A DNA stretch of 64,000 nucleotides from JABWBD01 sp040768665 (GTDB lineage Bacteria; Planctomycetota; Planctomycetia; Pirellulales; Thermoguttaceae): assembly GCA_040768665.1 (NCBI GenBank), contig JAXGMN010000007.1:124001-188000 (forward strand), read 5' to 3'. Positions 34,464 through 43,640 of the stretch are shown here, in pieces. The notes under the pieces are model-generated. The model made no database searches, was not told where the DNA came from, and worked only from the letters and a program-made list of their open reading frames with translations. Numbering within the stretch: position 1 is the stretch's first letter; every line of letters starts with the position of its first letter. The position numbers and the translations under genes were made by a program.

Positions 34464-37208
34464 ATGGGATGCCCGGGATCGTTTCGGCTCGCGCTGCTTG
34501 CCGCTTTGGCGAGTGCGTGCGCCTCGAGCAACACCGGCTTTGCTCAGCAAGTGCGGGGTGTGTCAGCCATTGTGGAATTGAACCGCGGCCCGGTTCACGA
34601 ATCGTTTGCTCAGCCGACCGAGGTCGTCCGGGAAACCATGGTCATCCCCAAGCCGCCTCCGGAGCCCATCCAGGAGCTTCCGCCTGAGAGACCGGAGGGA
34701 GTGGAGGCGATCTGGATCCCGGGGTACTGGGCATCGGCGGACGACGAGCATGGTTACGTGTGGGTGAGCGGGGTCTGGCGCGTTCCGCCCGCGCAGCGAT
34801 ATTGGGTGCCGGGATACTGGAACCAGGCAGAGGCCGGCTTCCAGTGGGTGCCCGGCTTCTGGGCATCGTTGACCGAGAGGACGGTGCAGTACTTGCCCGA
34901 ACCTCCGGCATCCATGGATCAAGGCCCGACGACGCGTCAGCCGGGCCCCGACTTCTTTTGGGTGCCGGGGCAATGGGCGTGGTCCGGAGACCGTTATCTC
35001 TGGGAACCCGGCCAATGGGCGCAAGCCCAGCCCGACCATGTCTGGATACCGGCCACGTACTACTGGTCGCCCACGGGCTACGCCTTCGTGACGGGTTTCT
35101 GGGACTACTCGCTGACCGATCGGGGCGTCTGCTTCGCGCCCGTCCAGTTTGCGGAGGCGGTCTACACGCAACCGCAATTCGTCTATGTGCCCAGAGCGGT
35201 CGTGGACGTCAGGGCGATGATATTCAGTTTCTTTGTGCGGCCCACGTACGCCCACTACTATTTTGGCGACTATTATGGCCCGGAGTATGTCGAGCGGGGC
35301 ATCGTTCCTTGGTTTTCCGAGCGATTCCACGACCGGCACTACTACGATCCCATCTTTACTTACTATCGCTGGCGCCACCGCGAAAATCCGCGCTGGCACC
35401 AGGCGCTGGTAAGCTGGAACCGCTTGCTTGCCGACCGCGCCGAGCTGCGCCCGCCGCACCGTATCGCGCAAGTGGATCAGTATGTGGAGCGGATTCGCCG
35501 CGATGCCAATATCCGGCAGATGATCCAGCAGAGCAACGTCAACGTCGAGGTGAACAACATCATCAACCAGGTCGCGATCTCGCGGCCGATCGAAGAGTTC
35601 CGCCAGAGCCGCGACGCATACGTGCGGCTGACCCCTGTGCCCGAGCAGCAGCGACAGCAGCTCCAGGAGGAGGTTAGGGAACTCCGGCGGTTCGGGAACC
35701 AACGGAAACAGTTGGAGAAGCAGGCGGTCGGCAAGGGCGAGGAACGCGGGCGTGGGCCGCGGACTCTTGAACTCCCTGAGCCGCCCGCGCAGGCCGAGCG
35801 AATGGCCCGCGCGAGGCGACTGGGTGTCGGCCGTGACGGCCAGCGGACAGCCGAAGGTCGGCCGGGTTTCGCGCCGCGCGATACCGTCCCCGGTCGCGCG
35901 GAGGCCGCTCGTGGAAACGAGGCAGAGACGGGCCACCCCGGCGCAATGCCGCGATCCGCGGCCCGCCAACCGCTCCCCGACACCGCGCCCGGAGAGCCTA
36001 GCGCCATGCCGGGTCGACCGGGTATGCGCCCCGGTGGCGAGAGAGAGACTCGCGACCGCGGTGAAACCTCACCGGACCGTTCGGAAGCAACTCCGAGGTC
36101 GGATCTCCGGGAAGGCCGTCCCGACATGACTCCGGGAGCAACCGAAACGACCCCCGGTCGTAAGGAAGCAGTTCCCGGCCGGGGAGCAGAAACTCCCGGT
36201 CGTAAAACAGAGACTCCCGGTCGCAAGGAAGCGGTTCCCGGCCGTGAAGCAGAGACTCCCGGTCGTAAAACAGAGACTCCCGGTCGTGCAGGAGCTCCCG
36301 CGGGCCGTGAAGGCCTATTCCCTGATCGCGCAGGTGCTGCGCCAAGCCGGCCCGGAACTGCGCCGGGCTCTGATGTCCGAACTCCGCAACCCAATTCGAC
36401 CCCGGGGCGATTTGGAACAACGCCAAGTCAAGCGGAACCCAGGCCGGGCCAAGCGGGAGCGGCGCGCGGCCGTGCCGACGATACACCGGGGCGGTTTGGC
36501 ACAGGGCCGTCGTCCGACTTGAGACCATCACCTCCGGGCATGGTTCCGGGGCGGTTGGGAACGAGTCCTGGCAGCCCGGATACGGCGCCCCGCGGGCCAG
36601 GGTTCGGCCGTAATGAGAATCTGACGCCCGGGTCGTCCGGAACCCGGCGAGAGCCATCTTCCGGTGGAGCGATCTTCCCGGATGCGGACAGCCGGCCAGG
36701 ACAGATCGGCGGACGCGGCGATTCCGGTCTGCCTGAGACTTTCCGGCGTCCAGGGCTTGATCGGCCCGGGCCGTCTTCGATGCCGACACGTGAGGGCACG
36801 GGGGCGTTGGGACCGGAGAGGCCTGGTTCCGGACGGGCCTTTTCGCCGCAGGGCGGGCCAAACCGGCCGGGATTGCAGCGACCCGGCCGACTGGAATCGG
36901 ATCGGCCCGAGCGTAAGGTTCCATCGCGTCCCGAGCCGCGGACCAGCGCACGGCCGATCCAGCCGGACGATGTGCGGCCCGGTTCCGGCGGCGCGGGCTT
37001 GAAGTCCCGTTCCGGTCGCCCGGCCCCAGGCATCGGCGGCTCCGTGTCGGAAGGAGCCCCCCCGAGGACCAAAGACGAGTCGCCGGGCAGCCGAGCCCGT
37101 GGTAATACCCGCCGTTCCCAAGGCGAAACGAGTTCGCCCGCTTCCGACGCGCGGGAAAATCGAGGCAACGCCCGCGGCGATAAGCCCGGCGGCCGAGGCC
37201 GCGATTAG
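34464..37208 (+). CDS. Large exported WxxGxW-repeat and PGR-repeat protein
   Basis: This 914-residue protein starts at an ATG with AGGAG about 7 bases upstream and a signal peptide ending near GFAQQ (residue 28). Residues about 85-240 carry at least six aromatic repeats of YxW(V/I)PGxW type (IWIPGYWAS; YWVPGYWNQ; WVPGFWAS; WVPGQWAW; LWEPGQWAQ), like the YXWGXW family. A Tyr/His-rich and helical section follows (about 250-430). The C-terminal half is a Pro/Gly/Arg-rich, presumably disordered tail with near-perfect TPGRKTE / VPGRE repeats. It probably sits in the envelope or the matrix between cells. Its function is unknown. Confidence 0.8.
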   Translation: MGCPGSFRLALLAALASACASSNTGFAQQVRGVSAIVELNRGPVHESFAQPTEVVRETMVIPKPPPEPIQELPPERPEGVEAIWIPGYWASADDEHGYVWVSGVWRVPPAQRYWVPGYWNQAEAGFQWVPGFWASLTERTVQYLPEPPASMDQGPTTRQPGPDFFWVPGQWAWSGDRYLWEPGQWAQAQPDHVWIPATYYWSPTGYAFVTGFWDYSLTDRGVCFAPVQFAEAVYTQPQFVYVPRAVVDVRAMIFSFFVRPTYAHYYFGDYYGPEYVERGIVPWFSERFHDRHYYDPIFTYYRWRHRENPRWHQALVSWNRLLADRAELRPPHRIAQVDQYVERIRRDANIRQMIQQSNVNVEVNNIINQVAISRPIEEFRQSRDAYVRLTPVPEQQRQQLQEEVRELRRFGNQRKQLEKQAVGKGEERGRGPRTLELPEPPAQAERMARARRLGVGRDGQRTAEGRPGFAPRDTVPGRAEAARGNEAETGHPGAMPRSAARQPLPDTAPGEPSAMPGRPGMRPGGERETRDRGETSPDRSEATPRSDLREGRPDMTPGATETTPGRKEAVPGRGAETPGRKTETPGRKEAVPGREAETPGRKTETPGRAGAPAGREGLFPDRAGAAPSRPGTAPGSDVRTPQPNSTPGRFGTTPSQAEPRPGQAGAARGRADDTPGRFGTGPSSDLRPSPPGMVPGRLGTSPGSPDTAPRGPGFGRNENLTPGSSGTRREPSSGGAIFPDADSRPGQIGGRGDSGLPETFRRPGLDRPGPSSMPTREGTGALGPERPGSGRAFSPQGGPNRPGLQRPGRLESDRPERKVPSRPEPRTSARPIQPDDVRPGSGGAGLKSRSGRPAPGIGGSVSEGAPPRTKDESPGSRARGNTRRSQGETSSPASDARENRGNARGDKPGGRGRD
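36126..36312 (+). repeat. Internal tandem repeat encoding PGRKTE-type units
   Basis: A degenerate minisatellite inside the preceding gene contains units such as ACAGAGACTCCCGGTCGTAA repeated in nearly identical form. It encodes alternating TPGRKTE and VPGRE motifs and could change length by slippage or recombination. Confidence 0.7.
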
Positions 37209-37606
37209 GGCAGCATTAGCACAACCAGGATCCCAATCAGCACGCCGACGACGCCCCCGAAGGGACCGTAGAGCTGCCCCGCAATCCCGAAGACACCAGC
37301 GATCCCAGCAACGAACGGGACGGCAAGCGAGTGCCAGTACCGTTTGCACAGGAACGCAGCCTCCGCAGTTACGAGGATGCAAGAGGCAAGGTTCGGAATC
37401 GGCACGCAACGCCCCTTCATCCCAGCGTGTTCATGTTGCAGGCACAGCAACAATAGTAGCACGAGCACTGCGGCAATCGCCAGCCAGCGCAACAAGATCG
37501 GCATGCGTCGCGGACGCGGGGGACTTCCTTGCGCCGTTCGGAAGCCATCCCCATCCCGCGATGCGTGCGCCTTCAGCCATCGGTCGTCGATCTGGTAGCC
37601 CATCAC
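37205..37606 (-). CDS. Small membrane protein, unknown function
   Basis: This frame of 133 residues has a hydrophilic first 34 residues, then hydrophobic segments (ILLRWLAIAAVLVLLLLLC at about 37-55; about 90-130, including GIAGVFGIAGQLYGPFGG and VVGVLIGILVVLML). An alternative start at 37504 would begin just before the first TM segment. Its stop codon overlaps the stop of the convergent WxxGxW-repeat gene. No family was recognised. Confidence 0.55.
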   Translation of the reverse strand: MMGYQIDDRWLKAHASRDGDGFRTAQGSPPRPRRMPILLRWLAIAAVLVLLLLLCLQHEHAGMKGRCVPIPNLASCILVTAEAAFLCKRYWHSLAVPFVAGIAGVFGIAGQLYGPFGGVVGVLIGILVVLMLP

Positions 37607-37786
37607 AAGCTGCGTCTCACCATCACTTGTACCGATTTTGAGAATACCGGCAACTCGTCCGGTCGGCCACCGGCTTGCGTCCGGCAGAGCCGGCCGCTAT
37701 ATCAGAGGGGGCGGAAAGGCGAGGAAAGGGCCCCTTGGTCATCGCGGTGTGGTGCCAATACGTCTTTGACAGCGGAGGCAGCGGCA

Positions 37787-38308
37787 ATGAGCGCGACTCT
37801 TCCCAAGTGCAACATGGACAGGTCGGAAACCGGGTGTTGTCCGCGGTTCGATCCTGCCGGCTGGGACACGGTGGAGTTCGAGTTCCACGATCGGCCCTTT
37901 GTTCGGGCCACGACCGTGAACTTCCTCCATATCCCTCTGAACATGGGCATGATGATGAAACGGACCTGGGGCGCTATTGAACGGGCCGGCGCCGCGCCGT
38001 GCGATGACTTCCTCGTCCTCTCGACCGATCCCACGCCGTGGCGCGGCGAACATTTCTTCGCCGTCACCAAGGACGTTCCCCGGGCAACCATGGTAAGGCT
38101 GTCGGGGCGATACCTGGCCCGAGTGTTCGAGGGGCCCTATCGCCAGGCGGGAGAATGGGCCCGGGAGATGCAGCGCTACGTCGAGGCACAGGGCAATGAG
38201 TTGCGGAAGCTCTACTTCTTCTACACGACGTGTCCCAAGTGTGCCAGGCATTACGGAAAGAACTACGTGGTGGCCTTTGCCGAGGTGGACTCGCAAACGC
38301 TCGATTGA
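37787..38308 (+). CDS. Conserved protein with CxxC motif, function unknown
   Basis: This 173-residue protein starts at an ATG with GGAGG 8 bases upstream. It has conserved-looking segments TGCCPRFDPAGWD, FLHIPLNMGMMMKRTWGAI, SGRYLARVFEGPY and FFYTTCPKCARHYGKNYVVAF. The CPKC and the N-terminal Cys cluster suggest metal binding. I recall similar short proteins annotated only as hydrolase or hypothetical; the overall form recalls GyrI-like small-molecule-binding domains, but this is uncertain. It is transcribed toward the small HigA-like gene. Confidence 0.72.
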   Translation: MSATLPKCNMDRSETGCCPRFDPAGWDTVEFEFHDRPFVRATTVNFLHIPLNMGMMMKRTWGAIERAGAAPCDDFLVLSTDPTPWRGEHFFAVTKDVPRATMVRLSGRYLARVFEGPYRQAGEWAREMQRYVEAQGNELRKLYFFYTTCPKCARHYGKNYVVAFAEVDSQTLD

Positions 38309-38318
38309 TGGGAGGAAT

Positions 38319-38492
38319 TCAGCCTTCGATGAACTCCGCCGCGGATTCCAGCAGTTCGCCCTCGGCACGCGACAATCTCGGCTTCTTCATGAGCGCGTCG
38401 ATTCGTCGCATGGTCCGCCGATACTCACGCTCGTTCCGGACCGATCGCGGCGTGTAATCTAGCAGCAATTCCTGATAGGCTGCCATCGACAT
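38319..38492 (-). CDS. Very small HigA N-terminus-like protein
   Basis: This 57-residue frame starts at ATG 38492, three bases after the stop of the TIM-barrel gene. Its sequence (MSMAAYQELLLDYTPRSVRN, then REYRRTMRRIDALMKKPRLS) resembles the N-terminal segment of HigA-type antitoxins, in which a short helical region (EEYDRALAxIDxLM, then SxAExELLExLAxLIE) precedes the HTH. Here the HTH is absent and the frame ends after FIEG. No HigB toxin adjoins it. It could be a stand-alone dimerising peptide or a relic. Confidence 0.6.
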   Translation of the reverse strand: MSMAAYQELLLDYTPRSVRNEREYRRTMRRIDALMKKPRLSRAEGELLESAAEFIEG

Positions 38493-38495
38493 GTT

Positions 38496-39749
38496 CTAGC
38501 GCGGCGGCCGCACGAGTCGGCAATCGCCGTCGGCGAGTTTGCGGAGGACTTCGCGCGTGGCCGGGGCGTAGTTGTTGTAGTCGACGCATTCGAGGCTGAT
38601 CCCATGGGCCCCCTCTTCATGCGCGATCCGGGTGAGGGCTTCGGCCAGTTCCGCGCTCGTCTTACCGGTGGCCTCCTGGTAACCGGGCAGGCCGAGCCGG
38701 TTGAAATTGTATTGCTGCACGGGACACCAGACGCGGCAGCGGCCGCCGACCGCGTCGAGCACTTCGCGGTAGGCCGCCCGGGTGCTTTCCAGGGGCGACT
38801 GCTTGTCCCAGACGACGTAGTTGATCACCAGCGTGTCGATCAGCCCTTGCTCGACCCAGGTCCGCCAGTCGGCCGCACAACGCGTCAAGGGCTCGTCGCC
38901 GCCGGGCGCGATTCCGGGAATGCCGACCGCCAGTTCGACCGTGCGGCCCGAGGCTTCGAGATGCCCGCGCAGCCGGCGGAGAAACGAGGTCACGTAGCCC
39001 GCCACGTGCCGGCACCAGCGCGGGTCGCGAGCATCGGCCGGGGGCTCTTCGCCGTATTGCTGCCGATAGGCCGCCATCACCGGCTCGACGTATTCGTAGG
39101 CCGGGCTCCAGGCGCCCGTTCGCCAGAAATCGATGAAGAGCACTTCGATTCCTCGCGCGACCAGTTCGTCGACCAGGTCCAGCTTGTGTTCGACGACCGG
39201 CTCATAGGCGAGACTTACGCGGCCCCACCACGGCCGGCCCGCCGCGTCGCGAGCCCAGTACTGCGGATGGTCGAGATTGAACCGGCCGATCGTCCACATC
39301 GCCCAATGGGTCTCCTCAAACGGCCAGTGTATGCCGGGTTTCATGCCCCGCTCTTTGCACATCTTGACCACGGTGGCAACAATGTCGGGTTCGGCCTCGC
39401 CGTAACGGACCCAGCCGCCGATATCGCGGCCGTCGGCCAGGCGGCGCTTGTCGAGTTGGCTGGAGTGATGGTGGGCCTCAATCCGGCTGGGGTAGCGCAT
39501 CGTCGACCCGCCGCAGTTGCGCCAAAGGATCGTCGTCGCGCCGGTCTGCTGGACATGGTCAAGGATCTCTGCAAGTCCCGCGGACTTCTCCGTGTCGAAG
39601 ATCGTGTAGAAGTCGAAATGGTCGACCCAGGCGGCGATTTCGAACCGCTGGTTCGGTTGCGCAAGCGCCGGGGCCGTGGAGGCCAACGCAAGGAGCAAGG
39701 CCCAGAAGCAGACTGCCCGGCGACGGACGGAAATCGACAACGTCATCAA
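38496..39749 (-). CDS. Secreted TIM-barrel glycoside-hydrolase-like protein
   Basis: This 417-residue protein has a signal peptide (about residues 1-30, ending APALAQP). The mature protein looks like a (beta/alpha)8 barrel of the putative glycoside hydrolase type: FEIAAWVDHFDFYTIF, GMKPGIHWPFEETHWAMW, VLFIDFWRTGAWSPAYEY, IDTLVINYVVW and GAHGISLECVDYNNYAP. Candidate acid residues are in FIDFW and SLECVDY, but no specific GH family is assigned. It follows the PD40/LamG gene by 30 bases, forming a leftward operon. Confidence 0.75.
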   Translation of the reverse strand: MMTLSISVRRRAVCFWALLLALASTAPALAQPNQRFEIAAWVDHFDFYTIFDTEKSAGLAEILDHVQQTGATTILWRNCGGSTMRYPSRIEAHHHSSQLDKRRLADGRDIGGWVRYGEAEPDIVATVVKMCKERGMKPGIHWPFEETHWAMWTIGRFNLDHPQYWARDAAGRPWWGRVSLAYEPVVEHKLDLVDELVARGIEVLFIDFWRTGAWSPAYEYVEPVMAAYRQQYGEEPPADARDPRWCRHVAGYVTSFLRRLRGHLEASGRTVELAVGIPGIAPGGDEPLTRCAADWRTWVEQGLIDTLVINYVVWDKQSPLESTRAAYREVLDAVGGRCRVWCPVQQYNFNRLGLPGYQEATGKTSAELAEALTRIAHEEGAHGISLECVDYNNYAPATREVLRKLADGDCRLVRPPR

Positions 39750-39779
39750 TGTCTCCTTGAAATGGAAGCCGGCGGACCG

Positions 39780-41420
39780 TCAAGGCTGGTCGGCGTGATG
39801 CCAGAAGCGGGCGAGCGCGTCGGCCAGGATCTCTTGCGGCGCGAACGTGCGGCGAACGACCGACAACTCGAGGATCCCGCCCGGAAACGGAGCCGAGCCG
39901 TCGTATTGAGATCCGATCCGCACCTGCACGGGCGGCCCGTAGGCGAACCGCGCGTCGCGGCTTGTGACCTGTTGCACGCGACCGTCCACATACAGGCGGA
40001 CTTCGCCCGCCGCGTCGCGGGTGCCGATGAGCGTCACTGCGCGGCCGGCGGGCAGCGGTTCGTCGGACCGCGCGCCGCGGTAGACGAGATCGGTGCTGCG
40101 GGAGTTGAACCAGGCCCGCCGGTCGTCGGCCACGTACAACTGCCAGCCGAGCCGGTTGTCGGGGTACTGCCCCATCGTGATCATGGCGAAGCGACAGTCT
40201 TCCGGCACCCGCACGACCGCCCGAACCGTGAACGGCCCGCTGCCGAAATCGAAGCCCTTGGCGGCGGCAGTGGAGAGGAAACTCCCTGGCGAGAAACTCA
40301 ACGCCCCGTCGGTCCAGGACGGCTCGCCGTGGATCGCGATCGGATTGGCTTGCGGGCTTCGGTCGGCGATCGTTTCGCCCGGCTTGTGGGCGAAGGAAAT
40401 GTTAAGGATCTCGTCTGCCGCCGGCTCCGCTTCAGCCGGTTGCGGATCGACCGGCGGAGAGAACGAGGGCGCCTCGGTGCGGTAGAGTTTGTAGGATCCC
40501 GTACGGTTGTTTTCGAAGACCAGGTTGCGGCCGTCGGGGGACCACGTCGGGCTGCGTGAATTGCCCGAGCCGCAGTCGACTCGCAGCCGGCGTGCGGTGC
40601 GAGCGTCGATGACGTAAACGCCCCAACCCGGCTCGCCCGGCACGAATCCCGTGCAGGCCAGCGTCGTGCCGGCGGGGCTCCATTGCGGACTGTAGAACGC
40701 ACTTTGGGGATCGGTCAGCGGGCAGGTATCGGCAGGGCTGTCAACCAAAGCCAGATGAATCGTCCAGTTGTCGCGGAAGCCTCGGAGCTGGCTGCAGGCC
40801 AGGTGGCGGCCGTCTGCCGAGAAGCAGGGTTCGACCAGCGCCCGGTCCATACCCGCCTGCCGGCACATCTGTACCGGAACGCCGCCGTCGACGGAAATCG
40901 TGTACAGTCCGACGGCGTTGTCGTTCTTGTCGCGGTCGCGATCCGAACAGAACCAAATCGTCTTGCCGTCGGGAGCGAAAGCCGGGCAGTAGTCGCGATG
41001 GAGCCCCGCGGTCAGCCGCCGGGGCTCGCCACCCTCAGCGGAAACGAGGAACAGGTTGTAGCCGTTTGCCTGGCGCTGGAAGCCCGTGGCCGTGAAATGG
41101 GCGTATGCGTAAACGATCCATCGGCCGTCGGGCGACCAGGCGGGAAAACAGGCGTGGCCGGGGCCCGTGAGCAGCGGGCCGGCCTCGCCGGTAGACGCGT
41201 CGAGCAGGTACAGCCCGAGCGTGCCCGACCGATCGGACTGAAAGACGACGTGAAGACCGTCGGGTGACCAGGCGGCCTCGGTGTCGTCGCCGGGCCCGTT
41301 GGTCAGCGGAACGGGCTGCTGTGCAGCGGCTGAGCCAGGCAGACACGTGAGACACGCTGCCCACACACAGCATAGCCAAGCGATCGTCGGCGGATCACAA
41401 GAGAAACGCCCGTTCTTCAT
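39780..41420 (-). CDS. Secreted TolB-like PD40 propeller with C-terminal LamG domain
   Basis: This 546-residue protein starts at an ATG with AAGGA about 8 bases upstream. The leader is hydrophobic (IAWLCCVWAACLTCLPGSAAAQ). Residues about 40-330 hold six or so PD40/WD40-like blades with the repeated AWSPDG signature (AAWSPDGLHVVFQSDR; PAWSPDGRWIVYAYA; PTWSPDGRNLVFENNR). Residues about 365-535 form a concanavalin/LamG-like domain (GPFTVRAVVRVP; LYVDGRVQQVTSR). It likely binds a glycan or protein in the periplasm or outside. A longer frame to 41582 crosses a palindrome and is rejected. Confidence 0.8.
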   Translation of the reverse strand: MKNGRFSCDPPTIAWLCCVWAACLTCLPGSAAAQQPVPLTNGPGDDTEAAWSPDGLHVVFQSDRSGTLGLYLLDASTGEAGPLLTGPGHACFPAWSPDGRWIVYAYAHFTATGFQRQANGYNLFLVSAEGGEPRRLTAGLHRDYCPAFAPDGKTIWFCSDRDRDKNDNAVGLYTISVDGGVPVQMCRQAGMDRALVEPCFSADGRHLACSQLRGFRDNWTIHLALVDSPADTCPLTDPQSAFYSPQWSPAGTTLACTGFVPGEPGWGVYVIDARTARRLRVDCGSGNSRSPTWSPDGRNLVFENNRTGSYKLYRTEAPSFSPPVDPQPAEAEPAADEILNISFAHKPGETIADRSPQANPIAIHGEPSWTDGALSFSPGSFLSTAAAKGFDFGSGPFTVRAVVRVPEDCRFAMITMGQYPDNRLGWQLYVADDRRAWFNSRSTDLVYRGARSDEPLPAGRAVTLIGTRDAAGEVRLYVDGRVQQVTSRDARFAYGPPVQVRIGSQYDGSAPFPGGILELSVVRRTFAPQEILADALARFWHHADQP

Positions 41421-41851
41421 GTTCGTGGTCCTTACAGGGACGGGAATGGGGAGGTGAAAACGCCGGCATACGATCAGCTTACCAGGTTTCTTCACCATCT
41501 TCATCCGTGCCCCGGCCTTGCCATCGGCGCTATTCATGGAACTGTGAGAGAGAGAGTAGCACGGATGGCAGGGCCGGGGCACGGATGAGGAAGAATCCAG
41601 GAAGTTGGTGGAACTGAACCAGAGGTCGAATCAGCCGACCACGGAGTTTTCACCCCGTTCGTGCCAGGAATCTTGCCGCACATCGTCACGACTGCTGTCT
41701 TGTGGTGCGCCGCCGCACTCGCCATAATCGCGGGCAGCAAGATCCTCCGGCAGTTTCGCGGACGGCAGGGCGGATTGGGCTGCCCGGGCGCCGCGATCGT
41801 GCCGCGATACCGACCCGCGTGCCGGCTGGCCTCAAACGAAAGGGACCGAAC
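41421..41851. promoter_or_regulatory. Divergent intergenic region
   Basis: These 431 bases separate the leftward PD40 operon from the rightward DUF4091-GH2 operon, so promoters for both should lie here. A 17-bp perfect inverted repeat (41501-41517 and 41572-41588) is its only notable structure. No sigma-factor consensus was identified with confidence. Confidence 0.5.
41501..41588. repeat. Long inverted repeat in the divergent promoter region
   Basis: TCATCCGTGCCCCGGCC (41501-41517) and GGCCGGGGCACGGATGA (41572-41588) are exact reverse complements flanking a 54-base loop that contains a GA-dinucleotide run. It could be a cruciform-forming element or a dispersed repeat. Confidence 0.75.
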
Positions 41852-43618
41852 ATGAAGTGCTACCTGCTTCCTGCCTCGCTGCTCCTGGCGGTCGTATTCG
41901 CCCCACGAGCGGAAGGTTCGGACGACAAAACTCTGAAGCTCACCGTTCTCAATGCCATGCAGCGGATCGGCCAAAATGACGATCCGTTCGGTGCAGCGGA
42001 AGCCGAGATCGCCGCGGCGCGCAACGAAGTCGAGTCGTTTCAAGTCGTCGTTGCCGCGCCGAGCCAGCGGATCCAGGTTGTCCGGGCCGAGATCTCCGAC
42101 CTGATCGGCGAAAAGGGTGCGAAGATCGCGAAAGACCATGCCACGCTCTATCGGGAGGAATACGTCCGCGTTCGAATGTCGACCCCCAGGGCCGAATTGC
42201 CGCCGGGACTCGATCCGGACCCGCTCGTGCCCTTTGTCAACCCGATCACCGGCGAGCCGATCGAGCCGCGAAGCCAGCATCAGGAGCGATGGGGCGAACC
42301 GATGGTCACTCGCGGGCACGATATGTTCGGGCTGCCGTTCGACGTGTTCGGCGGACAGAATCAGCCGATCTGGGTCGATCTTCGTGTGCCGAAGGACGCC
42401 CCGGCCGGCGTGTATCGCGGCACGTTCCGCGTCTCCGCCCGCGAAGGCAGCGCCGAGATCCCCGTCACCCTGACGGTTTGGGACTTCTCCCTCCCCGACG
42501 GCCCGACACACCGCAATCATTTCGGAGGCTTCTCCAACGTGGCCCGCGATTTCGGCGTCGACCGGGGGTCGGAGGAGTATCGGCGGATTGAAGGACGTTA
42601 CTGCCGGGCGATGGCGGAACACCGGATCAATCCGCCCCTGCCGCGACATCTCCTGCCGGAGGTGAATCGGGACGGCTCGCTCAAGATCGACCCGCAGCGG
42701 CACCAGGCGCTGGCGGAGTTTCTTTCCGAACTCCACGTGACCGATTTCGAGATTCCCCGCCCTCCTTTCCCGCTACTGCCGCATTCGACCCGCGAACCCG
42801 GCTACGACCGCATTGCGCCGGAACAACGCGAGAAAGCCCAGCGGTACAACCGGGAGATCTACGAGTCTCTGAAGCAGAACGGATGGGAGAAGCGGGCGTA
42901 CGTCTATCTGCTTGACGAGCCCAATTTGAAGGAGAACTACGAGCAGGTTCTGGTTTTGGGGCAACTCGCTCATGAAGCCGCTCCGGAACTAAAACTCCTG
43001 GTCGTCGAGCAGACGTATCCGCACGACCCCTCGTGGCCGGATATCGATCCGGCGGTGGATATCTGGTGCCCGCTGTGGGCGTTTATCGATCGCGAGACCG
43101 TCCAGCAGAAACTTGCCCATGGCGATGAGGTCTGGTCCTACACGGCTCTGGTGCAGCGGTCGCCCTCGTATCACCCGCAATACGAGCAGGTCAAAGACAA
43201 AGACCCGCCCTACTGGCACATTGACCGGCCGCTGCTGGTCTATAGGGTGCCGACGTGGATCAATCGCGAATACGGAATCACCGGGCTTCTATACTGGAGC
43301 ACGGTGACCACGGTCATTGCTCCGTGGTTCAATCCGGCCTTTGCCCATCCGCGGCATTTCAACGGCGGCGGATACCTGTTCTATCCCGGGGTGCCCTGCG
43401 GCATCGAGGGCCCGGTGGCGAGCATGCGGCTGAAGAATCTTCGCGACGGCATGGAGGACTACGAGTATTTCGCGCTGCTGGAGGCTCGAGCCGGCTCCGA
43501 TGCCGTGAAGAAGGTCGTCGATCGGATCGCGCCGAACTGGTGGGACTACTGCCGCGACCCGGAGGCGATTCTCGCGGCGCGCAGAGAGATTGCCGAGCAG
43601 ATTGTGGGCTCGCACTGA
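41852..43618 (+). CDS. DUF4091-type secreted glycoside-hydrolase-like protein
   Basis: This 588-residue protein starts at an ATG preceded by AAGGGA and followed by a signal peptide (cleavage near RAEGSD, residue 23). An N-terminal beta-sandwich (about residues 30-210: AARNEVESFQVVVAAP; PIWVDLRVPKDAPAGVYRGTF) precedes a TIM-barrel-like central region with AYVYLLDEPN and a C-terminal DUF4091 segment (GLLYWSTVTTV; GIEGPVASMRLKNLRDGMEDYEY, cited in parts). These proteins are linked to carbohydrate processing but lack a firmly defined activity. It lies 22 bases upstream of the GH2 gene. Confidence 0.82.
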   Translation: MKCYLLPASLLLAVVFAPRAEGSDDKTLKLTVLNAMQRIGQNDDPFGAAEAEIAAARNEVESFQVVVAAPSQRIQVVRAEISDLIGEKGAKIAKDHATLYREEYVRVRMSTPRAELPPGLDPDPLVPFVNPITGEPIEPRSQHQERWGEPMVTRGHDMFGLPFDVFGGQNQPIWVDLRVPKDAPAGVYRGTFRVSAREGSAEIPVTLTVWDFSLPDGPTHRNHFGGFSNVARDFGVDRGSEEYRRIEGRYCRAMAEHRINPPLPRHLLPEVNRDGSLKIDPQRHQALAEFLSELHVTDFEIPRPPFPLLPHSTREPGYDRIAPEQREKAQRYNREIYESLKQNGWEKRAYVYLLDEPNLKENYEQVLVLGQLAHEAAPELKLLVVEQTYPHDPSWPDIDPAVDIWCPLWAFIDRETVQQKLAHGDEVWSYTALVQRSPSYHPQYEQVKDKDPPYWHIDRPLLVYRVPTWINREYGITGLLYWSTVTTVIAPWFNPAFAHPRHFNGGGYLFYPGVPCGIEGPVASMRLKNLRDGMEDYEYFALLEARAGSDAVKKVVDRIAPNWWDYCRDPEAILAARREIAEQIVGSH

Positions 43619-43640
43619 CCGCTTTGCCGAGGAGAATTAT

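Noticed and set aside
36126..36312. Regular repeats that might be a CRISPR array
   Set aside because: Units are in frame within a coding sequence and encode PGRKTE-type repeats; there are no unique spacers of constant length.
37846..37862. GGTTCGATCCTGCC, resembling a tRNA T-arm
   Set aside because: It lies inside the coding sequence of the conserved gene at 37787-38308 and no acceptor or anticodon stem can be built around it.
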